A DNA stretch of 64,000 nucleotides, from NCBI GenBank assembly GCA_009667805.1, contig CM019063.1, positions 58,016,881-58,080,880 on the forward strand. Direction: 5' to 3'. Positions 21,554 to 32,429 of this stretch are shown in pieces. Under the pieces are notes generated by a model, which had not been told where the DNA came from, did no database searches, and saw only the letters and a list, made by a program, of their open reading frames with translations. This stretch comes from Leptobrachium leishanense (Eukaryota > Chordata > Amphibia > Anura > Megophryidae). The translations under genes and the position numbers were made by a program. How positions within the stretch are numbered: the first letter of the stretch is position 1; every line of letters starts with the position of its first letter.

Positions 21554-23023
21554 TTATTATTATTATTATTATTATTATTATTTATTTATTTATAAAGCGC
21601 CAGCATATTCCGCAGCGCTGTACAATAAGCACAGTATAGACAGGGTTACAATACATTGAACAATATTTGACAAACAGTACAGGAGGAGATGAGGGCCCTA
21701 TTCCCGTAGGAACTCACAATCTGGGAGGGTTGGGGTTGGAAACAGGAGGAGAGGACAGTAAGGTGAGAGTGATTGATGGTTGCGTCAGTGAGTTGGGTGG
21801 TAGGCTTCCCTAAATAGGAATGTTTTAAGGGAGCGTTTGAAGGAAGAGAAGTTAGGGGAAAGTCTGACAGTACGAGGGAGAGCGTTCCAGAGAGTGGGGG
21901 CTGCGTGTGAGAAATCCTGCAGTCTATCATGGGAAGAGGTGATGCGGGGAGAAGCTAGGCGCAGGTCACTGTTTGACCTTAGGGAGCGGGCTGGGGTGTA
22001 TTTGGTGATTAGTGGGGCGCTGAGTTAGTGAGGGTTTTGTAGGTAAGGATAAGGATTTTGAACTTAATTCTGCAGTGGATGGGGAGCAAGTGAAGGGACT
22101 CGCAGAGGGGAGCGGCAGAGACAGAGCGGCGGGTGAGGTGAATTAGCCTGGCGGAGGCGTTCAGGATGGATTGTAGGGGGAGAGGCTGGACAGAGGGAGG
22201 CCAGATAAGAGATTATTGCAATAGTCGAGTCGGGAGATTACCAGGGCGTGTATGAGTTGTTTTGTGGTGACAGCGGTAAGAAATGGCCGAATTCTGGAAA
22301 TATTACGCAGTTGGTATCGGCAGGAGGAGGAAAGAGACTGGATGTGGGGGATGAAGGAAAGAGCAGAGTCAAGTGTAACTCCAAGACAGCGAACTTGGTT
22401 TGATGGGGAGATGGTGATACCCTCCAGCGTGATAGAGAAGTCAGGAGGTGGGGAGGCATTGGAGGGAGGAATAAGTAGGAGCTCAGTCTTTGACATGTTG
22501 ATCTTTAGGTGGTGGGAGGCCATCCAGGAGGAGATGCCAGATAAACAGTCACTGACTTTTGAAAGGACAGGGGGAGAGAGATCAGGGGTAGAGAGGTAGA
22601 TCTGAGTGTCATCAGCGTAGAGGTGGAAATTAAAGCCAAAGCTGTTGATGATTTTGCCCAGGGAGGAGGTGTAGATGGAAAAGAGCAGAAGACCAAGGAC
22701 AGAGCCTTGAGGTACACCAACAGATAGAGGCAATGAAGAGGAGGAGTTACCAGCGAAGGACCTGTTGGATAAATAGGAGTCAACCCAAGCAAGTGCAGTG
22801 TCCTCGAGACCCAGAGAGTTGAGGGTCTGTAGAAGGAGGGGGTGGTCAACAGTGTCAAAAGCAGCCGAGAGGTCAAGCAGGATGAGAATAGAATAGTGGC
22901 CGTGTTTTTTAGCAGTTAGGAGGTCGTTGGTGACTTTGAGGGCAGTTTCAGTTGAGTGTAGGAGACGGAAGCCAGATTGCAGGGGGTCAAGTAGGGAATT
23001 GGAGGACAGGAAGAGGGAGAGGG
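21554..23023 (-). mobile_element. 5'-truncated L2-like LINE inserted in the minisatellite
   Basis: On the minus strand it contains the RT palm and C-terminal region and a 3' end of CAGCGCTGCGGAATATGCTG...TTTATAAATAAA followed by an AAT/ATAA microsatellite. It interrupts a unit between CTGGCAAGT and GTGTACC with a minimal AGT duplication. Fragments of the same 3' end are at 25975-26365 and 27795-28100. Confidence 0.85.
22161..23000 (-). pseudogene. L2-like reverse transcriptase, partial
   Basis: Palm motifs are intact: [22 protein letters not shown] and [13 protein letters not shown], then [26 protein letters not shown]. The frame ends near 22161; the expected continuation ([13 protein letters not shown]) is in another frame, so there is a frameshift at about 22165-22175. 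The N-terminal endonuclease domain is absent. The reading frame runs upstream into minisatellite, which is an artefact. Confidence 0.85.
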
Positions 23024-23555
23024 AGTGTACCCCCTCGCTCTCGAGCATCCTCGCTGGCAAGTGTACCCCCTCGCTCTCGAGCATGCTCGCTGGCAAGTGT
23101 ACCCCCCTCACTCTCGAGCATCCTCGCTGGCAAGTGTACCCCCCTCGCTCTCAAGCATCCTCGCTGGCAAGTGTACCCCCTCGCTCTCGAGCATCCTCGC
23201 TGGCAAGTGTACCCCCCTCGCTCTCTAGCATCCTCGCTGGCAAGTGTACCCCCGCTCTCGAGCATCCTCGCTGGCAAGTGTACCCCCCTCGCTTTCGAGC
23301 ATCCTCGCTGGCAAGTGTACCCCCTCGCTTTCGAGCATCCTCGCTGGCAAGTGTACCCCCCTCGCTCTCGAGCATCCTCGCTGGCAAGTGTACCCCCCTC
23401 GCTCTCGAGCATCCTCGCTGGCAAGTGTACCCCCTCGCTCTCGAGCATCCTCGCTGGCAAGTGTACCCCCTTGCTCTCAAGCATCCTCGCTGGCAAGTGT
23501 ACCCCCCTCGCTCTCGAGCATCCTCGCTGGCAAGTGTACCCCCCGCTCTCAAGTG
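23024..23555. repeat. 34-38-bp minisatellite, second block
   Basis: About 15 more units of the same array after the LINE. Most have CCCCCTCGCTCTC, the variant that also predominates just left of the LINE, showing that both blocks were one array. Confidence 0.95.
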
Positions 23556-23844
23556 GGTCCCTGCTTTCCAGAAAACCCTGGAACCAGCAAACAGTCTGTT
23601 GCCTGCCTGATATTGACTCAGATCTGTTTGTTTCCTGCTTTGTTTATGCTTTAATAAACCTTCTGTGCCCTGTAACCTATGTGACTCCTCCAATCACTGC
23701 ATCATGGGATCACTTCACCAACCGTCGAACTCCCAGCCTGACACAATGAGACAGCACAGCCCCAGATCGTATTAACACAATCTCGGACTGATGTGTCTGC
23801 TACTGCTGATCGTATATACACAATCAGGGTAGTGAAGGGGTTAA

Positions 23845-24497
23845 AAAGGCTTTGTGATATCCCATCTGTCAGCGTCATCCGTGTTTTCCAGAGTAGAATG
23901 ACAATGGTGTCATTACAATGATACATAGAATGAAAAGCAATAAATGTTGTGACATGTGAGCGTTCTGCATCAAACAACTTAATGCCATGTAGAGGTTTTG
24001 TTTCAATCTGTGCAACTCCAGGAGTGCCTGGGTCAAAGACAAGCAGCATCAATACCTGGCGTGGAATGATGGGGGTCATCTATTAAACTACATGGTTGCT
24101 ATGATAATTTGGGGATCCAAGGTATGTTTTTTATCCAGGGGAGGGGTGGCATGGGGGCAATTGCCCTCTGGCCACTGTCCTATAGGCCTGTGAGTCACAA
24201 GTTCAAAGCCCCGTTCCCAATTAAATACAATAGATGTGCGGGGCTGTCTGTATACAGAGAACTGCAAGAGAGCGGCTGCCATGGGGCTACCTTACAGCCT
24301 AATGTGGAGTTCTAGGGATTATATACATACTACCAATTAAATATTCTTAAGGAGGGTTTTTTCACAGCATTATATATAACGTTGTGGGGAAAAGAACACA
24401 ATAATATAAGCTGTAAGTATATTTCATTAATCTCTAATATATATAAAATTCTATGAGGGGGGGGGGAAACTTTGCACAAAAAGCGTGAGATTTTTTT
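23845..24497. other. No recognised gene
   Basis: No credible frame. There is a G-run near 24459 and otherwise no repeat that I can classify. Confidence 0.4.
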
Positions 24498-24501
24498 TTA
24501 A

Positions 24502-24926
24502 CCCCTTCACTACAAAGTGATTTTCCAAAAAAAACATTGTCAGGAACCAGTAGTTTCTTGAATCATTAATTATAGTGAAGGAAATATTTAAAAAATACTC
24601 CCAATATTTTTAATTTACTGTACTAACATATTTGACCAGTAGATGGTGCCAAATTGAGTTACAGTTGCAGTGCCTGTTTCAATGCCACAATGTATCAGCT
24701 TCTGAATGCCGATGTCCGACATTCAGTTAGCTGATTTTACAGTTAACTTTTTGGCCAATATGCCCACAGGGCTAAAACTTTGGAGGTCACCTTCTGCAGC
24801 CCAAAAGCAAAGAAAATTTGTTTGCAGCTATGCAGATTATGCAGAACAGCATATCGAGATATCTCTATCGGGGTACCAGATGGTGCTTTTGAAGCCTGAG
24901 ATATCTCAATATCCATAGTAAATGGG
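24502..24926. mobile_element. TTAA MITE (CCCCTTCACTACC family), complete
   Basis: It is flanked by TTAA at 24498-24501 and 24927-24930, starts CCCCTTCACTAC and ends ATAGTAAATGGG. The interior has the landmarks TCAGGAACCAGTAG, CCAGTAGATGGTGCC, GCCCACAGGGCTAAAACTTT, GCAGCCCAAAAGCAAA and GAGATATCTC. At 425 bp it is the best-bounded copy in the window. Confidence 0.75.
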
Positions 24927-24930
24927 TTAA

Positions 24931-25920
24931 TCTTATTTTTTGGGGTTGGAAAAGTGTTGTTTGCCCTCCAGGTTGACATGTCAGGCCCCCTTGATTTTCC
25001 AGTAATAACCGTGAAATGTGACGAACACTGAGGTGTATTGTGTGTTTTAATCTGTTTGGTGCTGTGAGGAAGAAGCGGCACGACAGCGTGGTGATCAATC
25101 CATCGTGTGTTTCTTAGCTCTTTTTCCAGTAACTGAACCACTAGTATTGCAACTTGACAAACCAATTGTTGTACGTGTGTGTGTGTGTGTTTGTCTTGGT
25201 ACACACTGCTGAAACAAAGCTGTTGTGCGATATTGCTGATCCATGATACTCAACGTGCCATATAGTCTGACAGCTAAAACCAACGCATCACATCAGCATT
25301 CTCTGCCAGAATTGTAGCCCCTGTAAGAGCTCAGTTCTTCAAGTGCTTGTCTTTGCTAGATCTTCACTCCTGCAAAACCATCTGTTCCAGTCCCTTAGGG
25401 AACAACCTTTACTTTTTTTTGAGCTTGGCATTCTTTGTCCAGAAGGCAAGGCTCTCCAGTTGGCACGTTTGTTCCATTTCTGTCTTTATGACACGATGTT
25501 AACATATTTGATTGCTGAATTCCAGATATTTTGCTGCTAGAAATCCCCATACGACGTGTCCGCTTAGATTTTCTGCCTGATCGGAAAACTTCTTTCCACT
25601 ATTATACTTTCTCGGCATCATCAGATACATCCTGGGCAATAAATTCTAATTTCAGCAGACGTCGACGTATTCCTGGAATCTCCAGTGATCCGTGGACAGC
25701 GGCCAGTGCCTTAACAAGACATTGATGTCTCCTGTTAGGACGCATTGTATAATGTCTTTCTCTAATATAAATCTTCAGGGAATTCTCAGTGATGTAACAA
25801 CTCAATTACTAAAACGTGTTTTACTGAAGGGAAATTTACATTTGGCAATCAAGTAGCTGGCCTGTGACCTCTTTGAGACCCCTTAACAATGAATTTGCAG
25901 CGAATTCAGGGAAGTTAATT
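24931..25920. other. Unclassified, includes a possible degraded coding remnant
   Basis: No paired ends were found. A GT microsatellite lies at 25173-25190. On the minus strand, 25805-25602 reads into a 67-residue frame (MRPNRRHQCLVKALAAVHGS and onward) of ordinary composition that I do not recognise. Further codon-like stretches follow in shifting frames to about 25340. It may be a decayed transposon ORF or chance. Confidence 0.3.
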
Positions 25921-25974
25921 TTGTGAAAATGCCTACAATCATTTTGATATTGTGTTTGGGTCTATTCACCTCTT

Positions 25975-26365
25975 CACATGATAGATTGCAGGATTTCTCA
26001 TGCGCAGCCCCCATCCTCTGGAACGCTCTCCCTCATATGGTCAGACTTTCCCCTAGTTTCCCTTCCTTCAAACGCTCCCTTAAAACATTCCTATTTAGGG
26101 AAGCCTACCACCGACTCACTGATACACCTCATTGCCTCAACCAGTCCATCATTCTCACCTTGCAGTCCATCACTCTCACCTTGCAGTCCTCTTCTCCTGT
26201 TTCCACCCCCAACTCTTCTAGATGGAAAATTCCCACTGTAATAGGGCCCTCATTTCCTCCTGTACTGGTTTGTCAAAATGTTGTTCAATGTATTGTAACC
26301 CTGTATATACTGTGCCCATTGTACAGCGCTGCGGAATATGCTGGCGCTTTATAAAGATTAATAAT
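25975..26365 (+). mobile_element. L2-like LINE 3' end
   Basis: The start encodes the family's C-terminal signature (RLQDFSCAAPILWNALPH, FKRSLKTFLFREAY), followed by a 3' UTR ending GTACAGCGCTGCGGAATATG and CTGGCGCTTTATAAAG. It matches the complement of 21560-21920. Confidence 0.8.
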
Positions 26366-26538
26366 TCTGCTCTGTAAACTGCAGCAAATTGTAACTAAGT
26401 CTCTGAGCTAGAAATTAAATACATAAGATACATAAGCCTTTTTATGGTCATTAGGGACAGAGATAACAGAATGTAAATATATATACCTGAAGAGCCAGAT
26501 CAGAGACTAATTTTTGTTTTGCTGATGTTGCCTTTTAC

Positions 26539-26957
26539 GGCTGGGGTCAGACGAACGCAGTGCAACGTGCGTTCAGCCGCACTTTATCACGGCCGTAGTA
26601 GCAGCAAATGACGTCCAATATACGAAGTACAGACGCACGAAAGTTCGGCCGCGCAACGCAAGCGGCAAACGAACGCATTTTCCCAAGAACGTCGAACCGC
26701 TAGTACTGATGTACAGAGTGCGCTGCGTCCGCATAGCGGTGTCTGTGTGTGTGATTAGGAGACGTCAGATGCTGCTCATGTCCGGCCAACATAACGTCCA
26801 GACACCCAAAGTGTCCTGGTTTGGATCCGTATGAAATCACGGCCGAAATTGCGCAACGTATGACCGCTGTCGTGTATTCTGTGAAAAAAGTACGTCCATG
26901 CGTTCGGACGCACTTTTTTACAGACAATGCGAAAAATGCGTTCGTCTGACCCTAGCC
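26539..26957. mobile_element. Harbinger-type MITE, copy 2
   Basis: It runs from GGCTGGGGTCAGACGAACGC to CGTCTGACCCTAGCC, with TTA at the right (26958-26960) and TAC in the corresponding left position. The orientation is opposite to the 33.7 and 35.2 kb copies. Length is 419 bp. Confidence 0.75.
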
Positions 26958-27049
26958 TTAGTTGTCCTCTACAACTGCAGAGACGTAGATTTGTCCCGCA
27001 AGTGTCCTTGGTCAAGACACCTTTAGATACATGCTTGTCGACCACACAA

Positions 27050-27345
27050 TGGACCCTATTACATTCTTACGCTGTGTGAGCATGGGAGACTGAGGACTTT
27101 TTCCCCCAGTCTCACTCTGCTCCCGGTGGCCGGAAGCGGCAGATTTTTATTTGGGGGGGTTCCAGCTGCTGACACTGATTCTGCAGAACCTCTAATGCTA
27201 AAGAGTGCTAATACCGATTCTCTAATGGATTTTTTTAACCCGTTACCGATCGGGAGGTTATCTATGCGGCACGCTATTACCTCAATTAACCTAACGCTCA
27301 TTTATGTGAGCGCTAGCTTTAAGGAGGTGATAGAGCCCATAATGT
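27050..27345. mobile_element. MITE with ATGGGCTCTATCACC-type ends
   Basis: ATGGACCCTATTAC at the left faces GTGATAGAGCCCAT at the right, and the inner TGTGTGAGC faces GCTCATTTATGTGAGCGCT. It resembles the GGGCCCTATCACC ends of the 19058-20109 element. No clear duplication is seen. Confidence 0.5.
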
Positions 27346-27400
27346 TTTGTAACACCGATGCATTGAATTATCCAGAAATGGAAAAAGATAAGTACACCAG

Positions 27401-27490
27401 GGGCCTTATTCCAACCATGGTGTAAACTTAACCATAGCTGTTGCAAACTTCCCAAATCCATTAAAGTCTATGCAGTTGCTGCAACATCTC
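27401..27490. mobile_element. Half copy of the TTGGTGCTAACTTAA MITE
   Basis: GGGCCTTATTCCAACCATGG, TAAACTTAACCATAGCTGTT and GCAAACTTCCCAAATCC match the left half of 10291-10416; the inverted right half is absent. Confidence 0.5.
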
Positions 27491-27794
27491 TCATTATGTT
27501 TACAGCAGAATTATTCATCTGTAGAATTGCTTGTTTTAATGGACGTCCCTTCAGAGCATTAAAAAATAGAGTTCTAAACACCAGAGCTAGACTAGGAGAG
27601 CCAAAACAAAGTGTGATCAGACACAAGCAAGGGTCATTGGACAGGTTGTCAAAATTCGGTGAGGCCAAGGTACTAGAGACAGACAGGTCAAAAAAACAAA
27701 TCAGGTCTTAACAGACAAATATGCGTGAGAGAATGTGCACTTGGACACAATCCTGAGATGACAATGGTTAGGAATCAGTCACCATCCAGCCAAA

Positions 27795-28100
27795 AAGGCG
27801 ATTGATTATAGAAATTTGTCTCTCCCTGTGCCCCCAGTCTTTCAAGGCATCTCTAAAAACCCATTAGTTAACAGAGGCCTAATACCCCCATTGCACCTTC
27901 CTACTCCTGCACAGCCCCTGCCTCCCATTACTTCTCATACTCTGCTATTTACCCTCCCCTCGGGGTGTCACTGATCTCCTCTTAGATTGTAAAATACTCT
28001 CATTGGTCTCAGTGTGTTTTAAGTTGTTTGTATATTTGGTTTGTTTTGACCCACCCATTGTACAGCGCTACAGAATTTTCTGGTGCTTTTAAATATACTT
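27795..28100 (+). mobile_element. L2-like LINE 3' UTR fragment
   Basis: It begins within the C-terminal region (CTTTCAAGGCATCTCTAAAA) and ends CCCATTGTACAGCGCTACAG and GGTGCTTTTAAATA. It is more diverged than the 26.0 kb copy. Confidence 0.65.
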
Positions 28101-28346
28101 GAAATTGTAATAAAAACCACTTGAGATACAATACTACCATACTGATAGACCAGTTCCAAAGGCTGCTATAGCTCTATGTTGCCACAAGAGGACAACGCCG
28201 CAGAGCTGGAGTTGTGACATCCTCAGCAATGTGTGACATAAGGATGACGGGCAGCTTTGAAGCGTGGACTGCTTCATCACTCTCTGTCCAAGACTCGGAG
28301 ATGCTGGGAGCGTGTGACAGATCACATTCCTTCCACAATCTACAGG

Positions 28347-28640
28347 GTTATTCGGAGAGAGACAAACCGGCCCCAAAATTGCACCGAACAGTAAATTTCC
28401 CCGTACGTGGCCATTCGGCTATTCAAAACCTGGCAATTCACAAAATATATGCGAATTGACAGCAAAATACAGTGCTGTTCAGCGGCACTGAAATCCCCAG
28501 CGACATGTAAGTGAAGTGCCCTGCTGTTCGGTTGCTTCATTCGACAGGTTTATTCAGGCGAATCCCATAGGTTTCAATGTAAAAAATATTCCTGTTTTTA
28601 TTCAATATCTATTAAACAGTTTAGACTTTTTGCTGTAAAA
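28347..28640. mobile_element. CAGGGTTATTC MITE family, partial copy
   Basis: It starts CAGGGTTATTCGGAGAGAGA and continues with GGCCATTCGGCTATTC, CAGCGGCACTGAAATC, TTCATTCGACAGGTTTATTC and GGCGAATCCCATAGG. The right end is missing. Confidence 0.65.
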
Positions 28641-28867
28641 TTAAAAGAATATTTGTTTTTATTTTTTTTAGGCATTTTTCAGCAAAACAAAATTCAGAAT
28701 TTTTTTTTTTTTTTAATACCAGTAGTCTATGTTAATTCCAGACATTTCCATCCAGTAGTTTTTTTTTTTTTTTTTTTGCAAACAGCGTACTAGCCATGTC
28801 TTCTATGCATTATATTATGCACCGAGTTGTGACCATGTAGTTATATTAAGTGAAAATGCATTAATTA

Positions 28868-29015
28868 CTTCCGGGGATGACAAACTCTGGCCATTCAGAT
28901 GTTTTTGAACTGCAACTCCCATGACTCCCATGGCCATCTATTGCATTAAAAGAATTTTGGGAATTGTAGATATCAACATCTTGGGGGGGGGGCTGTGAGT
29001 TTGACAGCCTTGAAT
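28868..29015. mobile_element. Diverged hAT-like MITE
   Basis: ACAAACTCTGGCC...GAACTGCAACTCCCATGACT at the left pairs with GGGAATTGTAGAT...CATCTTGGGGG...GAGTTTGACA at the right. This resembles a common vertebrate hAT MITE type, also seen inside 60000-60118. The ends are too diverged for a firm target duplication. Confidence 0.45.
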
Positions 29016-29119
29016 TACTAGGATGTAGAGTTTAATGGGGGGGGGGGGGGTAGGGATGGTTTTAATGATTTGATTAAGGTATGTCCTATCAAACCTCTTC
29101 ATACTGAGGTTATATATGA

Positions 29120-29410
29120 CCAGAGAGCAGGAGGAGGTAACACATTCCTTAATGATTTCAGATTCGATCCGCACAGTCCAGACCTTAACCCCATTGAGAA
29201 TCTTTGGGATAATGTGCTGGAGAAGACTTCACGCAGCGCCGCAACTCTCCCATCATCAATACAAGATCTTGGCCACAAATTACTGCCACTCTGGACGCAA
29301 ATAAATGCTGTGACATTGCATGAGCTTATCCAAACAACGCCACGGCGAATGCGTGCTGGAATCGCAGCAACTATTAGAGCGTGTGACTGTTATTTTGGCC
29401 TGGCCGTGTG
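29120..29410 (+). pseudogene. Tc1-type transposase, C-terminal fragment
   Basis: The frame includes PHSPDLNPIENLWDNVLEK, the Tc1 DD34E block that carries the final catalytic glutamate, followed by a region ending LHELIQTTPRRMRAGIAAT, the usual Tc1 C-terminus. The two catalytic aspartates and the paired DNA-binding domain are absent. Poly-G tracts at about 28983 and 29037 lie upstream. Confidence 0.8.
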
Positions 29411-29479
29411 TATTCTATCCCTAACCAAACAAAATAAACGTCATGCTGTATATAAACCATTTATTATTCAGTTTATTTT

Positions 29480-30220
29480 CTTTACAACAATTTGTTACAG
29501 AAAGAAAATCTGTTTGCGTCCATCGGGGCAGTAAAATGATCCTGAGCCAGAACAATATGTGCCCACAGTTACATTCAACAAGAGAAATGGATCGTGCATC
29601 TGGCATTTTATATACGCCGAGAAGGCGTTGAGTAATTACGGCTGTATTAAACAGTTTCTCTGTTACACAACTCTGCCAGTATCTGCTCCAAACGTGGTCC
29701 ACGTACGTCTACGATCCAGATGTTTCCGACTGAGTAATCCCATATTTATGACCACCGCTCGCCAGCTGAGAGGAACATGAAAGCACAATGATTTAGCCAG
29801 CGCAACTTTTATATTTCTCCAGGATAAACAGAGGTCGATCTATTTCGAGAGCAGAATGCGAGCGGTTACGGGTGCTATGTATAACCACAGGCACATCTCT
29901 CTTGTATTTCTGCATAAAACAGAGATTTAGTAAATGGAGTAATGTCTGATGGAACAGTTCACAAGGTTTAAATGTGTCTATTTGGAAATATATCTGATTT
30001 CAATGAAATGGCTTCCGAGTTTGCAGCTTCTTACTAACACTATCCTTGAATGATTATCTCGGCACCTTGTGGGGTGTATTCGGGCTTGGTGCTGCCCATG
30101 GGACACCAAACTCTGCTGTCTCCCACACAATATGCAATAAAAATATAAACTTGAAATTAAGACCTATTCAAGACATAGTCAGTCTATGTATGTGAACAGA
30201 AATCTAATTAGAAATTTAAA
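29480..30220. other. No recognised gene or repeat
   Basis: Mixed-composition sequence without tandem or inverted structure. It may be old single-copy DNA. Confidence 0.4.
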
Positions 30221-30225
30221 ATGAT

Positions 30226-30428
30226 GGCTGGGTGGAGTAGAGGTAACATCACTGCTCTGCGTGGAGAGAGCCTGTGGAGTCATGGGATCGATCCCAGGGA
30301 GCAACCTCTCCAGTAAGTGTCCTTGGGCAAGACACCTAACGGTACATACTCGCCACCCAGGACATACTTGAAAATGAGCGAAATCTCAATGTATCCTTCC
30401 TGGTAAAATCCTTTCTCAAAAAAAATAA
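30226..30428 (+). mobile_element. tRNA-derived SINE, copy 1
   Basis: The head GGCTGGGTGGAGTAGAGG (A-box region) and GGATCGATCCC (B-box region) resemble an RNA polymerase III promoter. A middle segment, AGTGTCCTTGGGCAAGACAC, resembles the conserved domain I recall from V-SINEs. The tail (CCCAGGACATACTTGAAAAT to CTTCCTGGTAAAATCC) equals the 3' end of the LINE at 9158-10033. It ends in an A-rich run. Confidence 0.8.
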
Positions 30429-30429
30429 T

Positions 30430-31555
30430 AATTAGGGCTCAGAAAGTATAGTTTTTGTCAAATAGCATTACCAAAAGCCAAAAAAAGGCCTTTGAAGGAC
30501 ACACCAATGGTAGACGGTGAATTTTAAAGATGGTGGACCCATAAGGAGAGTGAAGAGAGACTGAGCATGTGCAAAGTGCTCTCAGATAGGGCAGAGTGAT
30601 GAAAACGTCCTTAATCCTTCACATGCGCAGTTATCAGCCAGTGATGAGAAGACAAACCCAACTGTATTTTCAAAGAATTCCTACCCTATTCTTTATTTGA
30701 TGCTGTAGTATAATAATAAATAAAGCTGCTGGTTGGGATGGAGGAAGCTCCTCCACTTCACCCAGCGATTTCTCCATCTCAGGGCAGCAGGGAGGTGGGG
30801 GGTGGCACTCCTCACGACGCCACTTTTTAAAAAAGATTGGGCAGTATTCCCTTCTTGAGACTAAAACAGGGATGCTAACAGGGAAAACCTGTGCCTGCAG
30901 GTTTTCTCGTAGCGTCCCCATTTTAGCGTAAGATTTCAGGGCAGGCGCTACTTCAGCACCTTGCCCAGGAACCATGGGCTACCCTAGATGATACTCGGGG
31001 AAACGCTTCCACGCCAACGAGTAACAACTCTTGGCGTCCATAGGACTCCATAGAGGGTTACGCTCCCGGACCTCGAGCCCTGCACAATCTCACTCACTCA
31101 AGATCACACAGGGCCGCAGAGTGATCGCAGAGGGAGACTGGGAACTATTCGTTCCCAGTCTCATTCTGCTTGTGGCAGCCAGAATCAGCGGATCGGGTCG
31201 CCATTCTCGCCGCAGTATGAGAGGGGAGTATCTGATTTATTGGGGGAGTTCATCTGGTGCTAAAAGCAGAATCAATTGGCACCAGCTTCTGGGTGAAGAA
31301 ACGATTAACCCATCGGTGTGTTAATTAACGTTAGAATAAGTAAGGTATTACAAAGTCCTAATGCTAATTACTGATTGCACTCCATGTTAAGTTTCGGAGC
31401 ACAAAGTGCAGTAAGCTCAGGCAAGCTAGCGCAATCATAGATGCGCTAACATATTTTTTTTTTAACTGTTTATTGTTAGGAAGGTAATACGGGTGGCATG
31501 TGTTATGTTTCCTGATGGTAACGCTTACTCACCTGAATGGTATAGTTAGCGTTCA
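30430..31555. other. Unclassified repeat-like sequence
   Basis: No gene. Parts near 31080-31330 (GAGGGAGACTGGGAA, CCCAGTCTCATTCTGCT, GGCAGCCAGAATCAGCGG) resemble the interior of the 27050-27345 MITE, suggesting a larger relative of that family, but paired ends were not resolved. Confidence 0.35.
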
Positions 31556-31561
31556 CTAGGG

Positions 31562-32416
31562 CAGTGGTTCTCAACCTGTGGAACCTCAGGACCCACAATT
31601 GTCCTTTTGTCATTAGGTCGTGACCCAAAAATAATAGATTTTTCTGAAACATTATAATTTATTGTACAATGTATGCACTTTTTAAACAATATTGTAAACA
31701 AACAGGGATTCTTTCCAAAATGGATAGTGCGGTAATCACAGCACTAGTGAAAACGAAAAGCGCTGTTGAGGCAAAAACTCAATAAAAAAAGAAAACTGTA
31801 ATTGAAACATATGAAATTAAGTAGAATTTAAGGGAAAACTGGGGATACTTTTTGCTCTTAATATTTATTTATTTATTTGCAAAGTATTTTACCAGGAAGG
31901 ATACATTGAGATTTCTCTTGTTTTCAAGTATGTCCTGGGTATAATATGTGTTTCAAAGTCTGGGGTGATGGTAGACAAAGCAACTCTAATTTAAATCACT
32001 ACTGAATGAATAATAAAATATAAAAAACTTAACAAATTCACCTGCTCCGCACGCATTATCTCTTCACAGCAGCGGCAGCCTGCCCTCCCTGAGCCTACGC
32101 AATTTGTGTAGCTGAATGCTATGCTAATCGCATACACTCAAGCTGGCCAAGAGATTGAGAAGTCTGCAGCGCATGTCTAGCACTACCTACTTCTTGAACC
32201 TACTCTTTTCAGTGCCTCAAAGAGACACTGAGAGCAATGGAATAGCTTCGACCAATGGGAAAGCACCAGGGAGGCAGTGGTGAGAGGCAGTGCTGCCTGG
32301 GACCCGCTGCTGCAGGAAAGATGCATAAGCGGGTCCCAGGCATTAGAGAGGCCTGGGGGCACTTGCCCCGCGACCCAGTCCACCCCTGGTTGCGACCCAC
32401 TACTTGAGAAACACTG
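31562..32416. mobile_element. hAT-type element, CAGTGGTTCTCAA ends
   Basis: The left end CAGTGGTTCTCAACCTGTGG and right end CTACTTGAGAAACACTG are inverted and flanked by CACTAGGG (31554-31561) and CACTAGAG (32417-32424), a 7/8 duplication. A LINE tail fragment (31858-31945, ACCAGGAAGGATACATTGAG) is nested inside. No transposase is seen. Confidence 0.75.
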
Positions 32417-32429
32417 CACTAGAGAATAC

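Larger units (their letters stand above)
17948..23743 (+). mobile_element. Solo LTR containing a minisatellite and two later insertions
   Basis: It begins TGTCAGGAATCAG, ends CCCAGCCTGACA, and is flanked by the 5-bp duplication CAATG (17943-17947 and 23744-23748). Removing the hAT (18174-20221) and the LINE (21554-23023) leaves about 2.27 kb, most of it a 34-38-bp minisatellite. After the array, TTTATGCTTTAATAAACC supplies an AATAAA polyadenylation-type signal in the expected position for an LTR. No retroviral genes are present. Confidence 0.8.
17640..23840. mobile_element. TTAA MITE (CCCCTTCACTACC family) split by solo LTR
   Basis: The right end GGTAGTGAAGGGG is followed by TTAA (23841-23844). 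The left portion (17640-17947) holds the family landmarks TCAGGAACCAGTGG, TTCTCACTATACAGTAAG, GGAGTTACTGCAG and CCCAAATGCGAAAGG, and is cut by the LTR at 17948. The left TTAA end is not clear. Confidence 0.55.

Noticed and set aside
20335..23555. CRISPR-like array (regular repeats split by unique sequence)
   Set aside because: Units are contiguous with no unique spacers; the interrupting sequence is a LINE, and the context is vertebrate.
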